The translations under genes and the position numbers were made by a program. From Diospyros lotus (taxonomy: Eukaryota > Streptophyta > Magnoliopsida > Ericales > Ebenaceae): 64,000 bases of DNA. The stretch covers positions 12,935,787 to 12,999,786 of the forward strand of contig NC_068350.1 of assembly GCF_014633365.1 (NCBI RefSeq), written 5' to 3'. The notes beneath the pieces were generated by a model. The model was not told the DNA's origin and made no database searches. It saw nothing but the letters and a program-made list of their open reading frames with translations. This document shows positions 41,756 to 54,060 of this stretch, piece by piece. The first letter of the stretch is position 1. Each line of letters begins with the position of its first letter.

Positions 41756-42073
41756 TTACTTGAAGGCGTAAATGAACATCCCAGCCTGCCAACTAACTGT
41801 TCGATGAAATGACAGAACGACATCTTCAAGAATTTTCCTGTCCGGGGGGTGGGTAGAAAATGATTGTATAGTAGACTTCAACGTACGGGTATCTGAAGAT
41901 TCGGAATTGGGGCGGTGATTAATGGCCTTGCGCAACATTTTCCACGATACGACAATATTGGGATTCTGCAGCAGCTGCTGCTGCTGCTTTGAAATTAAGA
42001 GTTGGACATAGAAATGATCAAGTTGATTCAAGTCAGTCGCAGCATTAATAATCACATCGACCCAGAGAGGCAA
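41756..42073 (-). CDS. Hypothetical 105-codon open frame, possibly a host gene fragment
   Basis: A minus-strand frame starting MPLWVDVIINAATDLNQLDH and ending MFIYAFK with TAA. It has a short glutamine run (QQQQ, encoded by mixed CAG/CAA) and mixed, protein-like composition predicted mainly helical. I do not recognise the family. It is the least repeat-like open frame in the window and sits in non-repetitive DNA, so a host exon or a small gene is possible. No splice partners could be identified. Confidence 0.35.
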   Translation of the reverse strand: MPLWVDVIINAATDLNQLDHFYVQLLISKQQQQLLQNPNIVVSWKMLRKAINHRPNSESSDTRTLKSTIQSFSTHPPDRKILEDVVLSFHRTVSWQAGMFIYAFK

Positions 42074-44030
42074 GCAATTGTTGTAGTTGATTGATTCAGC
42101 GCGCAGATCAGATGGCTGAGTGAGAGATTGCTTAATCTAAATAATTAAATATGGGGACTGTCAATTCGAAGATTTGGCCCACCACAACGCAGCATTCCAC
42201 TCAAATCCCTCAACTGATGCAGCGCAATGCTGCGTGGTTTGAGTAGGAGCACAGGCAGTTGTCCAGACTTGGACGAAATGTGAAACAGCGGCCGCAATTT
42301 GACAATGCTGCATCAAGGTGACATTATGTATAAATTTATAGGAGTGTAATTTTGAATTTAAAACTGATGGAATCGAAAGCAATCCACTTCATGCTAATCA
42401 AGATTCGTTTTGATTTCAATTTTAAAATTTGTATTTTTATATAAAAATTGTATCCTGAAAAATTTTTATACAACAAAATTATGGGCGTTTCTATATCATC
42501 TTTCGGGTACCCGTATATCTCCAATTGTAAGTCATTAGATTTCTATTGATTACTTATAATCATAATATTATTTTAATTGTTAACTTATTTAAATTTGGTA
42601 ATATTGATCATAATATTATTTGTATTTCTATTGATTAATTATAATTATAATTTTTTTTATTTTTAAATGGTATTATTTAAATTTAAAATAGAAATAAAAT
42701 TTGGTAATTATAATATTTAACTGATTCTTTTTCAAATAAAGTAAGAATTTATTATTTATTTTGATTAGCTTGTTTTATTCAAAATCTTTGAGGATAAATA
42801 TAGCAACCTTATCTAAAAAAGTTCATATTTCGCATGTATACTAATAACTGTATGTATGCTAAAAGTTATTTTAAAAACTTTTGAGGTGATAATGTATTAA
42901 ATTATAAGTTACGAAAACTTCTATAGTTTAAATATTAAAACAATAAAGAAGAGTGGCCCATTGTGCAACTGCCTCCCACAAGTAATCTCCAATTAATTAG
43001 CTGCCCCTATACACGTGGCAGCTAAATAATTAGATGATTACTACATTTTATGATGAATAATGCTATTGATATATCTTTGTATACATTTTAGGTTACACAA
43101 AGGTATATCAATGATAAAAATGTTTCTCATGAGATTCATAGAGGCGCATGGAAGCGAGAGATATTTTTGTTATAATACCCTTTTGTATAGCTCAGGATAT
43201 ATATAAATGATGTACATTTGGCATAATTCTTTTAGGATATCTCAAAGATAAAATAGAATTTTACCAAAATTATGAACTCATGCATAGCAAATCTATATCA
43301 AAAAACTCATTTACAGACAATTAACACACCATCATCTAAGAAAGAAATAGTACTTCCTTGAAAAGAATTTTAAAATCTGGGGAATTTTTATGTGGGAAAA
43401 AGGTAGGATAAAAAATTGGGAGAATTTTTTATATAAGGTGATTAATATTTTTGTTGGGTGCATAAACTGGAGGGTTTGCACATATATTGGATTTGATGCG
43501 AATTAGGGCCAATTTTTTGAATCTAGATTTAAACTAAATTAGGAGAAAAATCAAATTAGACCAAGGCATTTATCTTTGTTTGGGTTAGTCCCAAGTCTAG
43601 GTCATGAGCACCCCTACTTGATACCTCTACACCCACTCCTCGCATCATTTTTCTTACACATTAAACTTAATAAAGAGAGTTCCAATTAAAAAATATATAT
43701 ATATATATTGAGGGAGCGTGAAGGAGAACCAGTGAATAATAATTCTTGTCATGATTTTAGTATTTCATTTGTACTATCTTTATAAAAATTCATTATTATT
43801 CTTGAGCCAAATGCATCATGTAATTGATGGATAAATTACATCAAACACTTTGAGAGTTGTCAAAACGACACAAACACTCCCAACTTATCAAAACTGATAA
43901 TAATGTCTCTTGAGCTTATTGATCATGTCTCACTCTTCCCTTGGTGCAAGAAAATGACTGTTAATTTTTAATGTCTAAAATGCCCTCCTCCCTTCTCCTC
44001 TCATTCTATCTCATCTTATAGGGAAATAAA
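42074..44030. other. AT-rich intergenic sequence
   Basis: No gene seen. A palindromic pair attgatatatctttgta / aaaggtatatcaat lies at about 43063-43113 and could be a tiny MITE or hairpin. A TA microsatellite is at 43693-43708. Confidence 0.5.
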
Positions 44031-44194
44031 TGTTGTATATTTACTATTTTGATTTGTTGATTCTTGATTTTTAGGAATCCTATATTTTTTAGGAATTGAT
44101 AGAAGAGTCTCCTTAATTAAGTAGACCTTTGTATATAAATATTGTCTATGTACAGCACATTCAAACAATAAGAAAGATTTTATTTTTCTCTACA
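44031..44194 (+). mobile_element. Copia-E 5' LTR, short
   Basis: It begins tgttgtatatttactatttt, has a TATA box at gtatataaatattg (44131-44144) and ends tttctctaca. A degenerate primer site tgttaccatgac follows. The length of about 160 bp suits small copia LTRs. Confidence 0.55.
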
Positions 44195-44439
44195 TGTTAC
44201 CATGACATTTTGTTCTCTATGTTTTTTTTTTCCTTTCTAATCATCTACAAGCTTCATTGTTGAACCCTAGAAATTCCTTTGGCCTCCATTGTTGATTATC
44301 GACCTTTATGGCCAAACCCTCATTCCAATTTTTCTCTATGCCTAAAAATGTTAGAAACCTTTGAAATCCATCAAATCCCTCTAGATCTACTATTGAGTTC
44401 ATGTCAAATCTATTAACTAGGAACTTTAGAATATTAATT

Positions 44440-45340
44440 CCTTATATCGACTGAACGGAATAAACTATCTGCAATGGCCACATATTGTGAGAATGTTTTT
44501 GAAGGGAGAGGAAAATTAAGCTATTTGACTGAAATTGGTCTAGACCCCAAAGATCTCAAGTTTAATGCATGGAATAAGGAAGATTCAATGATTTTGTCTT
44601 AACTTTGGAATTTAATGAGACTTTAATGATTTTGTCTTAACTTTGGAATTTAATAAGGAAGATTCATGTTTTAAGTGTTAAGAAAGGAGGCAGCACCCTC
44701 TCTTAATGAGACTTTAATAATAATTAGTGCTCAAGAGAGTCGAAGAACAATTATACTCAATTCTTAAACAATAAAAATCTCAACCATGATCTCTACAAAG
44801 TTCATGGATGATGGAGTCAAGGTAAACCCAGGCAGAATGGTAAACCTGAGAATAAAAAACCAAAATACTCTAAGCTACTAAATCAAGAAGGAATCTAATG
44901 CACATATTATAAGAAGCCACACCACATAAGTAGAATTGCTTTAAACTCCATGAGAATACTAAAGTTCTCAATCAGAATAGAGGTTTAGAGGACAACAACA
45001 AAACCAAGCACACTTCACAAATGGGGAAGGACTTTCTCAAAATAGATCCAACCCTAATAACGATGAAATTGGAGAAGTCAAGAAAGAAGAAATCGATAAA
45101 CTCAAAAATCTTCTAAATTCCCTTAGTAAACCCTCTAGTACATGTTCATTGGCTCAATCAAGTTAGTACCTTATCTATTAACCTTAGAGTGCCTTGGAGT
45201 CACCTTTTTCTAGCTTCTAGGTTTTAGACTTAGGAGCTATTGACCATATGACACATACTAGATTTACTACTTATTGCTTATGGCTTGGAAATAGAAAAAT
45301 TACTGTAGAAATCCAATCCTGATTCTCTAGAATAGTCGAC
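44440..45340 (+). pseudogene. Copia-E gag to protease remnants
   Basis: Broken plus-strand gag: a VRMFLKGEGKLSYLTE-like block with PKDLKFNAWNKEDSMI near 44480-44600, then an ISAQESRRTI-like string near 44725, a zinc-knuckle remnant (CTYYKKPHHISR) near 44905, EEIDKLKNLLNSLSKPSSTC near 45090-45145, and the protease start DLGAIDHMTHTR with LWLGNRKITVE near 45225-45310. A short internal direct duplication (ctttaatgattttgtcttaa) lies near 44585-44650. Nothing intact remains. Confidence 0.7.
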
Positions 45341-45379
45341 ATTATCCATTTTAGTTAAGTTTTTATTTTTAGAATAATG

Positions 45380-45590
45380 TGTGATATACGTCCATTGGTT
45401 TGTTTCCTATTTTGAGCGACGAATAAATCTCTCTTAATGTTAACTATTGTTTACTAATTTTGTGTATGTAAATTTTAGAATAGGTGGCTAGGGATATTCA
45501 GTTCTTTGAATATATATACCCTTGTAATTTGAGTATTTAAAATAATGAATCATTTTTTTGGAATAAAAGAATTACTTGTTCACAAAAACC
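45380..45590 (+). mobile_element. Copia-F 5' LTR end and degenerate primer site
   Basis: The stretch tgaatatatatacccttgta before aataatgaatc and a ttgttcac end resembles the R/U5 end of copia LTRs. It is followed at 45595-45606 by tggtgttaaagc, three changes from the tRNA-Met site tggtatcagagc. The LTR start, perhaps tgtgatatacg near 45382, is uncertain. Confidence 0.5.
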
Positions 45591-45649
45591 TTCTTGGTGT
45601 TAAAGCACACAATCGGAGTCATTGAAACCCTAGACATTTGACGTGACCA

Positions 45650-45882
45650 TCAAAAAGAAGAGTTCAATATCGGAGGTCACCCCCAATCCATGAACTATCG
45701 TCACTAGCAACCACGTGGTGTACCTGAAGGCTCTATCCTCCAAATTACATGACATAAAATCAATAGAAGAAACTTTATTTAATGGTGCCAATTCGTTACG
45801 ATGTTCATTAATGGAAAGGGCAAGCAAGACTACCTTACTAGAGTGGCTACTCGTCCAAAGGAGGATGATCCAAAATTCAAAG
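45650..45882 (+). pseudogene. Copia-F gag N-terminal part
   Basis: A broken frame leading up to a YLTRVATRPKEDDPKF-like string, the end of the first Gag block, interrupted at 45883 by a CACTA element. It continues at 46873. Confidence 0.65.
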
Positions 45883-46869
45883 TACTACAAGAAAAATAGT
45901 TTTTAGAGACATAATTTAGTGATAGAAATTCCGTCGCTAATATTTTTAAATATTTTTTTAATTTAGCGACAAAAATCCTGTCGCTAAATTTAGTGACGGG
46001 AACAACCCGTCGCTAAAAAATAAAATAAATACCTGTCGCTAAATATAACTTTTTAAAAAAATAAATTTAAATTAAATATAACTTCAAAAAAAAATTTACT
46101 TAAAAAAATTAAAAATTTAAATAATTAAAAAAATTACATTTAAACATATTAAATTTAAAAAAAATAATTATTTATGAAATTTGAAAATTTAAATTATTTA
46201 AAAAAATATAAATATAACTTTTATGATACTCTAAAATAACTAAAAATTACATTTAAACATATCATAATAATTTTTACTAACATTAATATTAGTAAAAATT
46301 AAACTAATAATTTTTTAAACATATTACAAATTAATATCAAAATAAGAACATAATTTTTCACTGCTAATATTATAATTTATAAACTTTTACTTGAATTAAT
46401 AACAAAATAAAATTAAAATTTATATTTATTTCCCTTTATTAACATTAATATAAAAATTAATATCATTAAATAAGTTTGAGAAATTTTGGAGTGTTAATAT
46501 AATTTTGAAAAGAATATTATAAATATATTTTATACACATCCATAAACAAGGAGGCTTCTAGATCGGTTGGCTTGCGCGGGAAACTTGGTTATGAGAGGTT
46601 GGGGGTTCGAATCTGGTAAAGAGTTTGTTAATTGTTAATTAGCTGGGAGTAATATCCCAGGCGCCATGTGGCGCGCATGAGAGGGAGGGCGGGGGCTGGC
46701 GTGCGTTGAATTTTTGGACATGTTTTGAGTTGTAGTGTTGTTCCCGTCGCTCCCTTTTTAGCGATGGAAAGGTACCCGTCACTAAATTCGTCGTTAAAAA
46801 ATTTAGTGACGAATTTTGACTTTTTAGCGACGGAATTTTCTATCGCTAAAATGTTGTTTTTTTGTAGTG
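45883..46869. mobile_element. Non-autonomous CACTA (EnSpm) element 2
   Basis: A 987-bp element starting tactacaagaaaaatag (first C of CACTA changed to T) and ending tttttttgtagtg. The target duplication is aag (45880-45882, 46870-46872). Subterminal repeats of the form gcgacgg(a/g)a and cgtcgctaa are clustered near both ends. It has no transposase. Removing it rejoins the Copia-F gag frame. It shares its inner tRNA-like and GC-rich module with the element at 24608-25731, while the subterminal motifs differ. Confidence 0.9.
46549..46705 (+). repeat. tRNA/SINE-like module inside CACTA element 2
   Basis: An A-box-like tctagatcggttggcttgcg, a B-box-like gggggttcgaatct (46601-46614), then a GC-rich part with cgccatgtggcgcgcatgag. 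The order is the same as 25286-25445. Confidence 0.6.
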
Positions 46870-46872
46870 AAG

Positions 46873-48340
46873 GTTGGAAATTGGAAAACAGTATGGTGAT
46901 TTCATGGTTAATCAACTCTATAACCAATGAAACTGGAGAAAGTTTTATGTACTACAAAACCACCAAAGAAATTTGGGATGCAACAAAGGAAACTTACTCC
47001 AACATTGACAACATATACAAATGTTTTGAAATCAAAAGCATTCTGCATGATCTACAACAAGGTGAACTCTTTGTAATCAAGTAGTCCAATATCCTGACCC
47101 ATCATTGGCAGCAATTCAATATCCTTAAAGAATTGGGATGGAAGTGCCCTGATGACAAGAAGCAATATAGAAGAGTAGTTGAAAAGGACCAAGTATACAA
47201 GTTCTCGCTCAAACTTAATAAAAATCTTGATCAAGTTCCCGGAGGAATCCTTAATAGCAAACCATTATTGAGCGTTCAAGAAGCTTTTTTAGAAGATCCT
47301 AGAGAAGAAAACAAAAAAATTGATGTTGGGGACACAAAATACCACTCCAACATTTGAAAACTCTCTTTTAGTCACTCAAGGATCCCAATTCAACAACAAT
47401 AATGACAACCAACAAAAGAAAGGCAGACTATGGTGCGAGTATTGCTGAAAGCTTGGACACACAAAGGAGACATGTTGGAAAATTCATGAGAAGCTAGCCA
47501 ATTGGAGATCTTCACGTCATTCACAAGATCGAGACATCCATGACAACTTAGTTCCTATTAAGAAGCCAACTTCAACCGAGCCAAGCTTGTTCAGCAAAGA
47601 AAAGTTGGAGCTATTACAAAAAATGTTCTCGCAGTCTTAACAAAGCACTACCACTCCTATCAATACTGGCTCTCTAGCACAAAAAGGTAATTTTCTAAGT
47701 GCCTTGAGTGTGAAATAAGAGAAATCAAATTCATGGATTGTGGACTCTAAGGTGTTTGATTATAAGATCGAGGATGCATCTGTATTTCATAAATTCAACC
47801 TATCTCATGACAACTTTATAGTTGAAATTGCTGATGGTTAATTTACTCTCAAAAGTGGTTGGTACAAGTTCTGAGTATTTTAAAGGATATACCCTTGAAT
47901 TAGTTCTTTTTGTTCCAAACATAGATTGGAATTTGCTGTCCATAAGCGTACTTATAAGAGATCATAAGTGTGTTATAAATTCTTCCCAACTATGTGTGAA
48001 TTTTAGGACTTGGATTTACAGAAGATGATTGGTAATGCTAGGAAGTGTGCAGGACTCTACTTGTTGATGATTATGAAAGATAATCTCAGAAGACCTCTTG
48101 TGTGGCTTATTCTCTAATAGTAATAAAGACAACACTATCATGCTACAACACTATCGATTAGGTCATCCAAATTTTTTGTACCTAAAAAAATTGTTCCCTC
48201 AATATTCGATACAAATTCAAAAACTTTTCAATGTGAATTTGTCAACTATCCAAACATGCTCGTGACACCTATCCTAATCAAACCATACAAGCCATCCCAA
48301 CCATTTTCAATGATTTAAAGTGAATTTGGAGAACATTTAG
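46873..48340 (+). pseudogene. Copia-F gag, protease and pre-integrase remnants
   Basis: Plus-strand copia. NSMVISWLINSITNETGESF and the TTKEIWDATKETYSNIDNIY block are UBN2 Gag. A zinc knuckle CEYC-KLGHTKETC follows near 47435-47475, then a SWIVDS protease start where the usual SGAS is lost. VLFVPNIDWNLLSISVL lies near 47905-47950, and a HYRLGHPNFLYLKKLFP pre-integrase block near 48150-48205. It stops at about 48340 and no reverse transcriptase follows. Multiple stops are present. Confidence 0.8.
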
Positions 48341-48769
48341 AATCAACAATATTACTCATAAGATTGTGCATAAGTTTAGTTATACTGAACTAATCAATTC
48401 GAACCGATTGAACTCGTGGGTTTGGTTTGATTTTTAGTAGTCGATTAGCGGTTCGGTTAGTTTTTATAGAAATTTTAGTTATCGGATATTAGTCCAATTT
48501 TTGTTGTTGGTTTAACCAAAGAAAAGCAAACCAACAAATATTCAAAATGACATCGTTCTGATCTTCATAAAACGACATTGTTTTGGGATGGAAACTGAGT
48601 ATTTTGTATTCTTGCATGCTCTCTCTCATCCAAAACTAGAACTGAGTAACCCATATTGACTAGAAAGAGAATGAAATGGAGAAACCCTAATCCTCCTAAG
48701 TCCTAATCGAAAGGGGTGAAACCCTACCTTCGGTCCATTGTTGTCGGTTCTTTTCGCCCGTCCTTAGTT
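48341..48769. other. Unassigned, with cggttcggttag-type phrases
   Basis: No gene. Phrases such as gaaccgattgaactcgtggg and ttagcggttcggttagtttt are common in plant repeats of unclear class. I could not find matching ends. Confidence 0.4.
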
Positions 48770-50036
48770 TGATATTTCACTCTTGATATTAAAGTTTTGA
48801 TGATGAAAATGTTTCAAGTATGTTTTTCTCATATTTCTCATGTTCTTAGCTTTCAATCGAAAATCAATTTCAAATAATGAAACAAGTTCTCAAAGCCCGA
48901 GTGTATGTTCTTAAGGAGATTGGAAAAACAAAGTGAAAATCATATCAAATCTCTTGAAAGAAATTGGAAAAAGTTTTTAAAAGAATCAAGCCATTTGTCG
49001 ACTAAGCTTAAGCAATCTGTCGACTAACAGAATGTCAATGTTTCAATATGTAGACTAACCTATATGCATCTGTCGACTAATAGTAAGATTGTTTCTTTGA
49101 AAATTTTTCTAAGCTTCAATTTTTCTACTAAACCATAGGATCTGTGGACTAATAGTATGTAGTTCCAAATACTTTTAATGGTTTTCCTTATTTTGTTGAC
49201 TAACTCCTTTAGTTTTTCGACTAACCAAAACCATAAATTGGTTCTGTCAACTGATAGTAATCTATCGACTAAGTCATGTTTTGTTACTTGATTTTGTCGA
49301 CTAACTCATTTCTTCTATTGACAATTTGTATTGCAGAATCTTGTAACAGCTAGTTTTTGGACGCATTAAATGCATCCCAACTACCACCAATGGTTTGATT
49401 TTTAGATGCATTCACCCATAACTATAAATACATGGATGGTGGCCTATTTTGAAGCTCTTAGATCATTTATTGCTCTACTACCAAGTGCTCAAAGTTTCAA
49501 AGTGCTTAAATTTTCTCTTGTTCTCTCTTGTTTATTTGTAAAGGCTTTGTATTTAATTGTTTATATTCATTGAAGCCTTTTATTTCTTTGTTGAGAGAAC
49601 TTGTAACTAAGAGTGTTAACTCTTACACTCTATTTCAACCTATATTGTATTTTCCTAGCAAGTGAGCTAGAGGGCCTACTTGTGTAGAAGTAGGAGGTTT
49701 GTATTTGCCTAGTTTTGGACTAGAGGGCCTTTTTTTTTTTTTTTTTTTTTTAAAGTAGGAGGTTATAGTGAAGTGGTTTAAAATCCTTAGTGGGAGCTAA
49801 GGTAGTAGATTAAGCTTGGTTTAAGCCGAACCATTATAATTCCTTTGTGGTCTTTACCTTTCTTGTTTCATATCCTTTATGCATTATATTCATCATTTTA
49901 TATGTTTTATGCTTTAACTCACTAAAACCATATTTGCATAAAAAAGTCTTTAGGTTTTAAGTTATATCATAATATACTTTTATTTACCCAATTCGCCCCC
50001 CTCTTAGGTGTGTGCCAAACCATTTCATATCTATCA
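48770..50036 (+). mobile_element. Copia-G (SIRE-like) 5' LTR
   Basis: It starts near tgatatttcactcttgatat and ends ctatca, about 1,267 bp. The 3' part attcgcccccctcttaggtg is characteristic of SIRE/Maximus-type copia LTRs. It contains about nine (g)tcgactaa motifs at 48997-49305 and a run of about 22 T at 49731-49752. Confidence 0.75.
48997..49305 (+). promoter_or_regulatory. Cluster of TCGACTAA motifs in the Copia-G LTR
   Basis: tgtcgactaa or one-base variants occur about nine times in roughly 310 bp, often preceded by atctg or attt. Placement in the upstream half of the LTR suits a U3 enhancer array. Function is inferred only from repetition and position. Confidence 0.55.
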
Positions 50037-50038
50037 AT

Positions 50039-50050
50039 TGGTATCAGAGC
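50039..50050 (+). other. Copia-G primer-binding site
   Basis: A perfect tggtatcagagc, two bases after the LTR end. Confidence 0.9.
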
Positions 50051-50104
50051 ATTGGTTCCCACTATTTTTCAAAGGCTTAAAATCCTAGGGTAAAATATCC
50101 ACAT

Positions 50105-50721
50105 ATGGAACACTTTGCTAGCACTTCACAAACCGAGGGTCAAAGCACCTCTTGTCCTCCATATTTTGATGGTACTAACTATAATTATTGGAAAACTAGA
50201 ATGCAAATCTATCTTATGTAGGATTTAAGCTTAATGCAAGTTGTTAAAAAGGATATCAAATTGGTTGACATGGAGAAAATAAAGACATGGACAGTTGAGG
50301 AAAGAAGAGACATGGAGATCCAATGCCAAGGCAATGAACACATTAATATGTGCTCTTTGCTTGGAGGAATTCAACCGCATATCAACTTGTAAAACAACCA
50401 AAGAAATATGGGACAAGCTTAAGGTAACTCGTGAGGGTACAAATCAGATAAAAGAAACTAAAATCAACTTACTTTTTCATGATTATGAATTATTTACTAT
50501 GAAAGAAAATAAGTCAATTAAAGATGCATATACTAGGTTTAATGATATTGTTTCCACCTTAGAGTCTCTAGGTAAGACTTATACAAATGGAGAGAAAGTT
50601 AGAAAAATATTAAGAAGCCTACCTAGGTCATGGGATCCAAAGGTCACTGCCATAACTGAAGCAAAAAACCTAGATAACTTAACTTTTGATAACTTATTAG
50701 GGTCTTTAATGACTCATGAAA
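50105..50721 (+). pseudogene. Copia-G gag, broken and truncated
   Basis: The ATG at 50105 begins MEHFASTSQTEGQSTSCPPY with FDGTNYNYWKTRMQIYL (UBN2 Gag start), then a stop. After frame changes near 50310 a long frame runs to 50721 with TTKEIWDKLKVTREGTNQIK, KINLLFHDYELFTM, a TRFNDIVSTLESLGKTY string and ILRSLPRSWDPKV. It ends at SLMTHEM where a gypsy LTR begins. The rest of gag and nearly all of pol are missing; the element resumes at about 62007. Confidence 0.85.
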
Positions 50722-52887
50722 TGTGAAGGCTCTCCACCCAGAGCCTTTGCTAGCATAGAGGATTCGTGAGGAGATCATCAATAGAATGATACAAAAATAA
50801 CTCAAATAAGAACATTCAACCCAACCACCAAAAGGAAAGACATAACATCAAAACATCCATAAACACTCTTTGCATTAACAAATATGTACATCTACTCATG
50901 ACATAAGTACATAAGTACTAAGCTTCCATTAGATGTAATACCCCAAGCCATGACCATAACAACATATACATAGGCTTTCAAAATAAAAGAGACTGACAAG
51001 TTCTTAGTAATACAACAAAAGACTTCCAATGACCTCGTCTTTAAGTAATCTTTGTACACAACTAAGTCCTCGAAGATCCACCCTTACTAGATTTTCCTTC
51101 AGCCTTAGCTTTTCCTTTTCCTGAAATGATGTAAGAAGCAAGAAAATAAGCCACAAGGCCCAACAAACATAACAATGAATGATAATGGAAATCATAGTAC
51201 AACATGAATAATTTGCCTTAACCTGTCCAAGGTAAACCCATAGGGAAAAGGAATAAATCCCAACAAATCATGTACATCGGTCCCATGAACAAAATAAAAT
51301 ATATGCACACATATAAATCCCATTAGCTTATACAATTAACATTGGACGCTTGGGGCTAGACAACTCCACTCCCAAGGCTATGCTCATGAGTACATATAAC
51401 CCTCAAGGACAATCAACTCCCACTCAAGGCCATAACCAATTCACATGCCACGAGGTTATTGGGTCTGGATAGCTCCACTCCAAGGGTGGTGCTTGCAACC
51501 ACACAGAACCCTTGAGGCCAATTAGCTCCACCCAATACTTAGGCTAACACACACATATATACCATAACATGATAATGCATGAAACACGCCCTAAATATGC
51601 ATCTCAACCATCTCTCATAAGAGTTATTCATGTGACCCAAAACTCGATTCATGTAATGCCACATAACATGGGTTGAACTATCAATTTCGTTAGGGGGACC
51701 CTTCAAAAATTGTTTAAATAATACCCATATTATATCAAATTGAAGCTTATTGAGTCTAGTTTACAATGCAACAAACAAATCTCGATTCTGATATCTAGAC
51801 GAAACGTTATGGATAAAATAGTATAGGGTGCACAGTGTAGTCTACCATGAGAGTTGACTTTTGACACAAGGAAAGTCGACTTTTAAGGCTCAGTCGACTC
51901 TTACATCACCTTAGTTGACTTAGCCGAGAGAAAAACTTTGGGAATTCGACTCTTGGCATGGGGAGTCGATTTCCTACCCCTTTCAGTCGACTCTTAAATG
52001 CCAGAACCCAAAAATGATGAATAACACACTCCCGAACTCCTCTAGCTCTCCCAATTCTCAAATCTAAACCCAAAAAATACACCATTCCAAAACAAATATA
52101 GGGTGGAACAACCCTATTGAGGTTCCAAAACAATTCCAACCATCACATTCAAGAATTTAGGGAAATTTACAAAGATTTTTACATAAATCTCAACCAAGAA
52201 CATGAAATGCATGGGGTTTTTTTCACAATTAATCCTCAATACATCATGATTTAAAGATTTAGAAGAGGAATAGAGGAGTAAAACTTGCCTTAATCACCTT
52301 TCTTAGGGACACCACTTGAAGAAGTTCCACCAAAATCCACTACACTCCTCCTCAACCCAAAATAGGGGAAAAACAAGCAAAAGAAGATAAAGATGATGAA
52401 AATCCAACACCCAACCAAATCAAAACCCTCTTGGAGCTTGATTATCAAGGGGAAGAATAAGAAGAATGAAAGAACCATAGCTTATCTTCTTTCTCCCTCT
52501 CACAAATGCCCTCATCTTCTCTCTTTTCCTTCTTTGTCCTTTTCTCCTCTTTTCCTCACTTATATACATATATGCTATTATTCTTACCCTTCTTTTATTA
52601 GACTTTGTCCAATATTCAAGAAAAACCCATTTTCATTTAAACCAAGATTCCATAATCCATATTAAAATATTTCTAATACCTCAAATTTCATAAAATGCTT
52701 ATTTACATACCTTGCAAAGTCATGGGTCCCACTTCCATTAGAGTCAAACCTTTGATTTTTCCACATTCCCTCTACTTTGGTCACATTACCTAAAAATAAC
52801 ACGTATAATGTCTCAAAGTCATTATCCAATTAATTAAATATTTCTTTCTCATACTAATATAATTCGACCGAATAACGGGTCATTACA
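50722..52887 (-). mobile_element. Gypsy-3 3' LTR (minus strand)
   Basis: The right edge is sharp: gggtcattaca followed by a purine tract (minus strand aaggggggcagaaac, plus 52888-52902). The left edge is taken as the tg at 50722-50724, just after the broken Copia-G gag, giving about 2.17 kb. An alternative left edge is tgtaataccccaagcc at 50936. I favour 50722 because the distance from the shared gggccttgtggctt block to the end then matches the solo LTR at 2281-3915. A GTCGACT cluster lies at 51852-51995. Confidence 0.7.
51852..51995 (-). promoter_or_regulatory. Cluster of AGTCGACT motifs in the Gypsy-3 LTR
   Basis: About seven copies of agtcgactc(t) or close variants (gttgact, attcgactc, gagtcgat) lie in about 145 bp. 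The core gtcgact is the same as in the unrelated Copia-G LTR and its 3' spacer. Confidence 0.5.
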
Positions 52888-52899
52888 GTTTCTGCCCCC

Positions 52900-54060
52900 C
52901 TTAAAAGAATTTGGTCCCCCAAATTCATACTTGGCTATTCAAACAATTGGGGAAAAGATTGCCTCATATCATCTTCAAGCTCCCATATGGCCTCTTCTAG
53001 CTTGTGCTATTGCTATTGCACTTTCACATAAGGAATGGTCTGATTCGTTAACACTTTTTCTTTTTGGTCCAGAATGACTGTAGGAAGCTCTTCATATGAT
53101 GAGTCTTCCTAGTGCTTAAGGGTATGGTAATCAATAATATGTTGAGGGTCTGGCACGTACTTCGCAACAAAAATACATGAAAAACCTCATGCACACCAGC
53201 TAACTGTGGTGGTAGGGCAAAGCTGTGGGCTACAGACCCTACTCGCTTTAATATTTCAAAGGGTCCCCATAAAGCGGACTGAGTTTCCCTAAAACTTCAA
53301 ACCTCTGCTCACCCTTCATAGGCATGACCCTCATCCCCACATGATCCCTAATAGCAAATTCCAAGCCACGACATCGTCTATCAGCATTGCTTTTCTGACG
53401 ATCCTGTGTTGCCTGCATTTGAGCCTTGATAAGTTGAATCTTCTCAATGGTTTACTCGATTACCTCATTCCCTAATAAAGCTCTATCCCCAGCCTCTTCC
53501 CAACAAATAGGTGACCTGCATGGCCTACCATATAAAACCTCATAAGGTGGCATTCCAATGATGGAGTGGAAGTTATTGTTATATGCAAATTCCACTAATG
53601 GTAAGTGATCATCCCAGCTCTCACGGAAATCTAGCACACAAGACCTCAAGAAATCCTCTAAGGTTTGTATGGTCTGCTCTATTTGACCTTCGATTTGTGG
53701 GTGGAATGGCGTACTAAATTTTAATTGGGTCCCCAATGCCTCTTGTAGGACTCCCCAAAAATGGGATGTAAATCTGCTGTCTCTGTTTGACATAATACTA
53801 GCGGGGACTCCATGTAGCCTCACAATCTCCTCAATATATAGCTTAACCAGTCGACTCAAGGAAAAGCTCTTTTTAATTGGAAGGAAATGGACAGATTTCA
53901 TCAGTCGATCTACTATCACCCATATCACGTCGTGTCCCTTCTGAGTTGTAGGCAAGCCCGTAACAAAATCCATGGAGACTTGATCCATTTCCATTCTAGC
54001 ACTGGTAAAGACTGTAACAATTTAGCAGGCTTCTGATGTTTTGCCTTTACTTGTTGGTAT
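52900..54060 (-). pseudogene. Gypsy-3 integrase and C-terminal region, broken
   Basis: The frame at 53452-53994 gives much of the catalytic core: VSMDFVTGLPTTQKGHDVIW (first catalytic aspartate kept), LHGVPASIMSNRDSRFTSHF where the second catalytic aspartate (normally SDRD) is asparagine, and FHPQIEGQIEQTIQTLEDFL with the glutamate kept. PPYEVLYGRPCRSPICW follows. Further left are remnants of the C-terminal DNA-binding part (DHVGMRVMPMKGEQRFEVLG) and an EEAIWELE-like string. The whole is inactive. Confidence 0.85.

Noticed and set aside
50936..52887. Alternative left edge of the Gypsy-3 LTR at tgtaataccccaagcc
   Set aside because: It mimics the family's tgtaatacccg start, but the remaining 210 bp to the broken Copia-G gag would then be unexplained, and spacing from the conserved block fits the edge near 50722.
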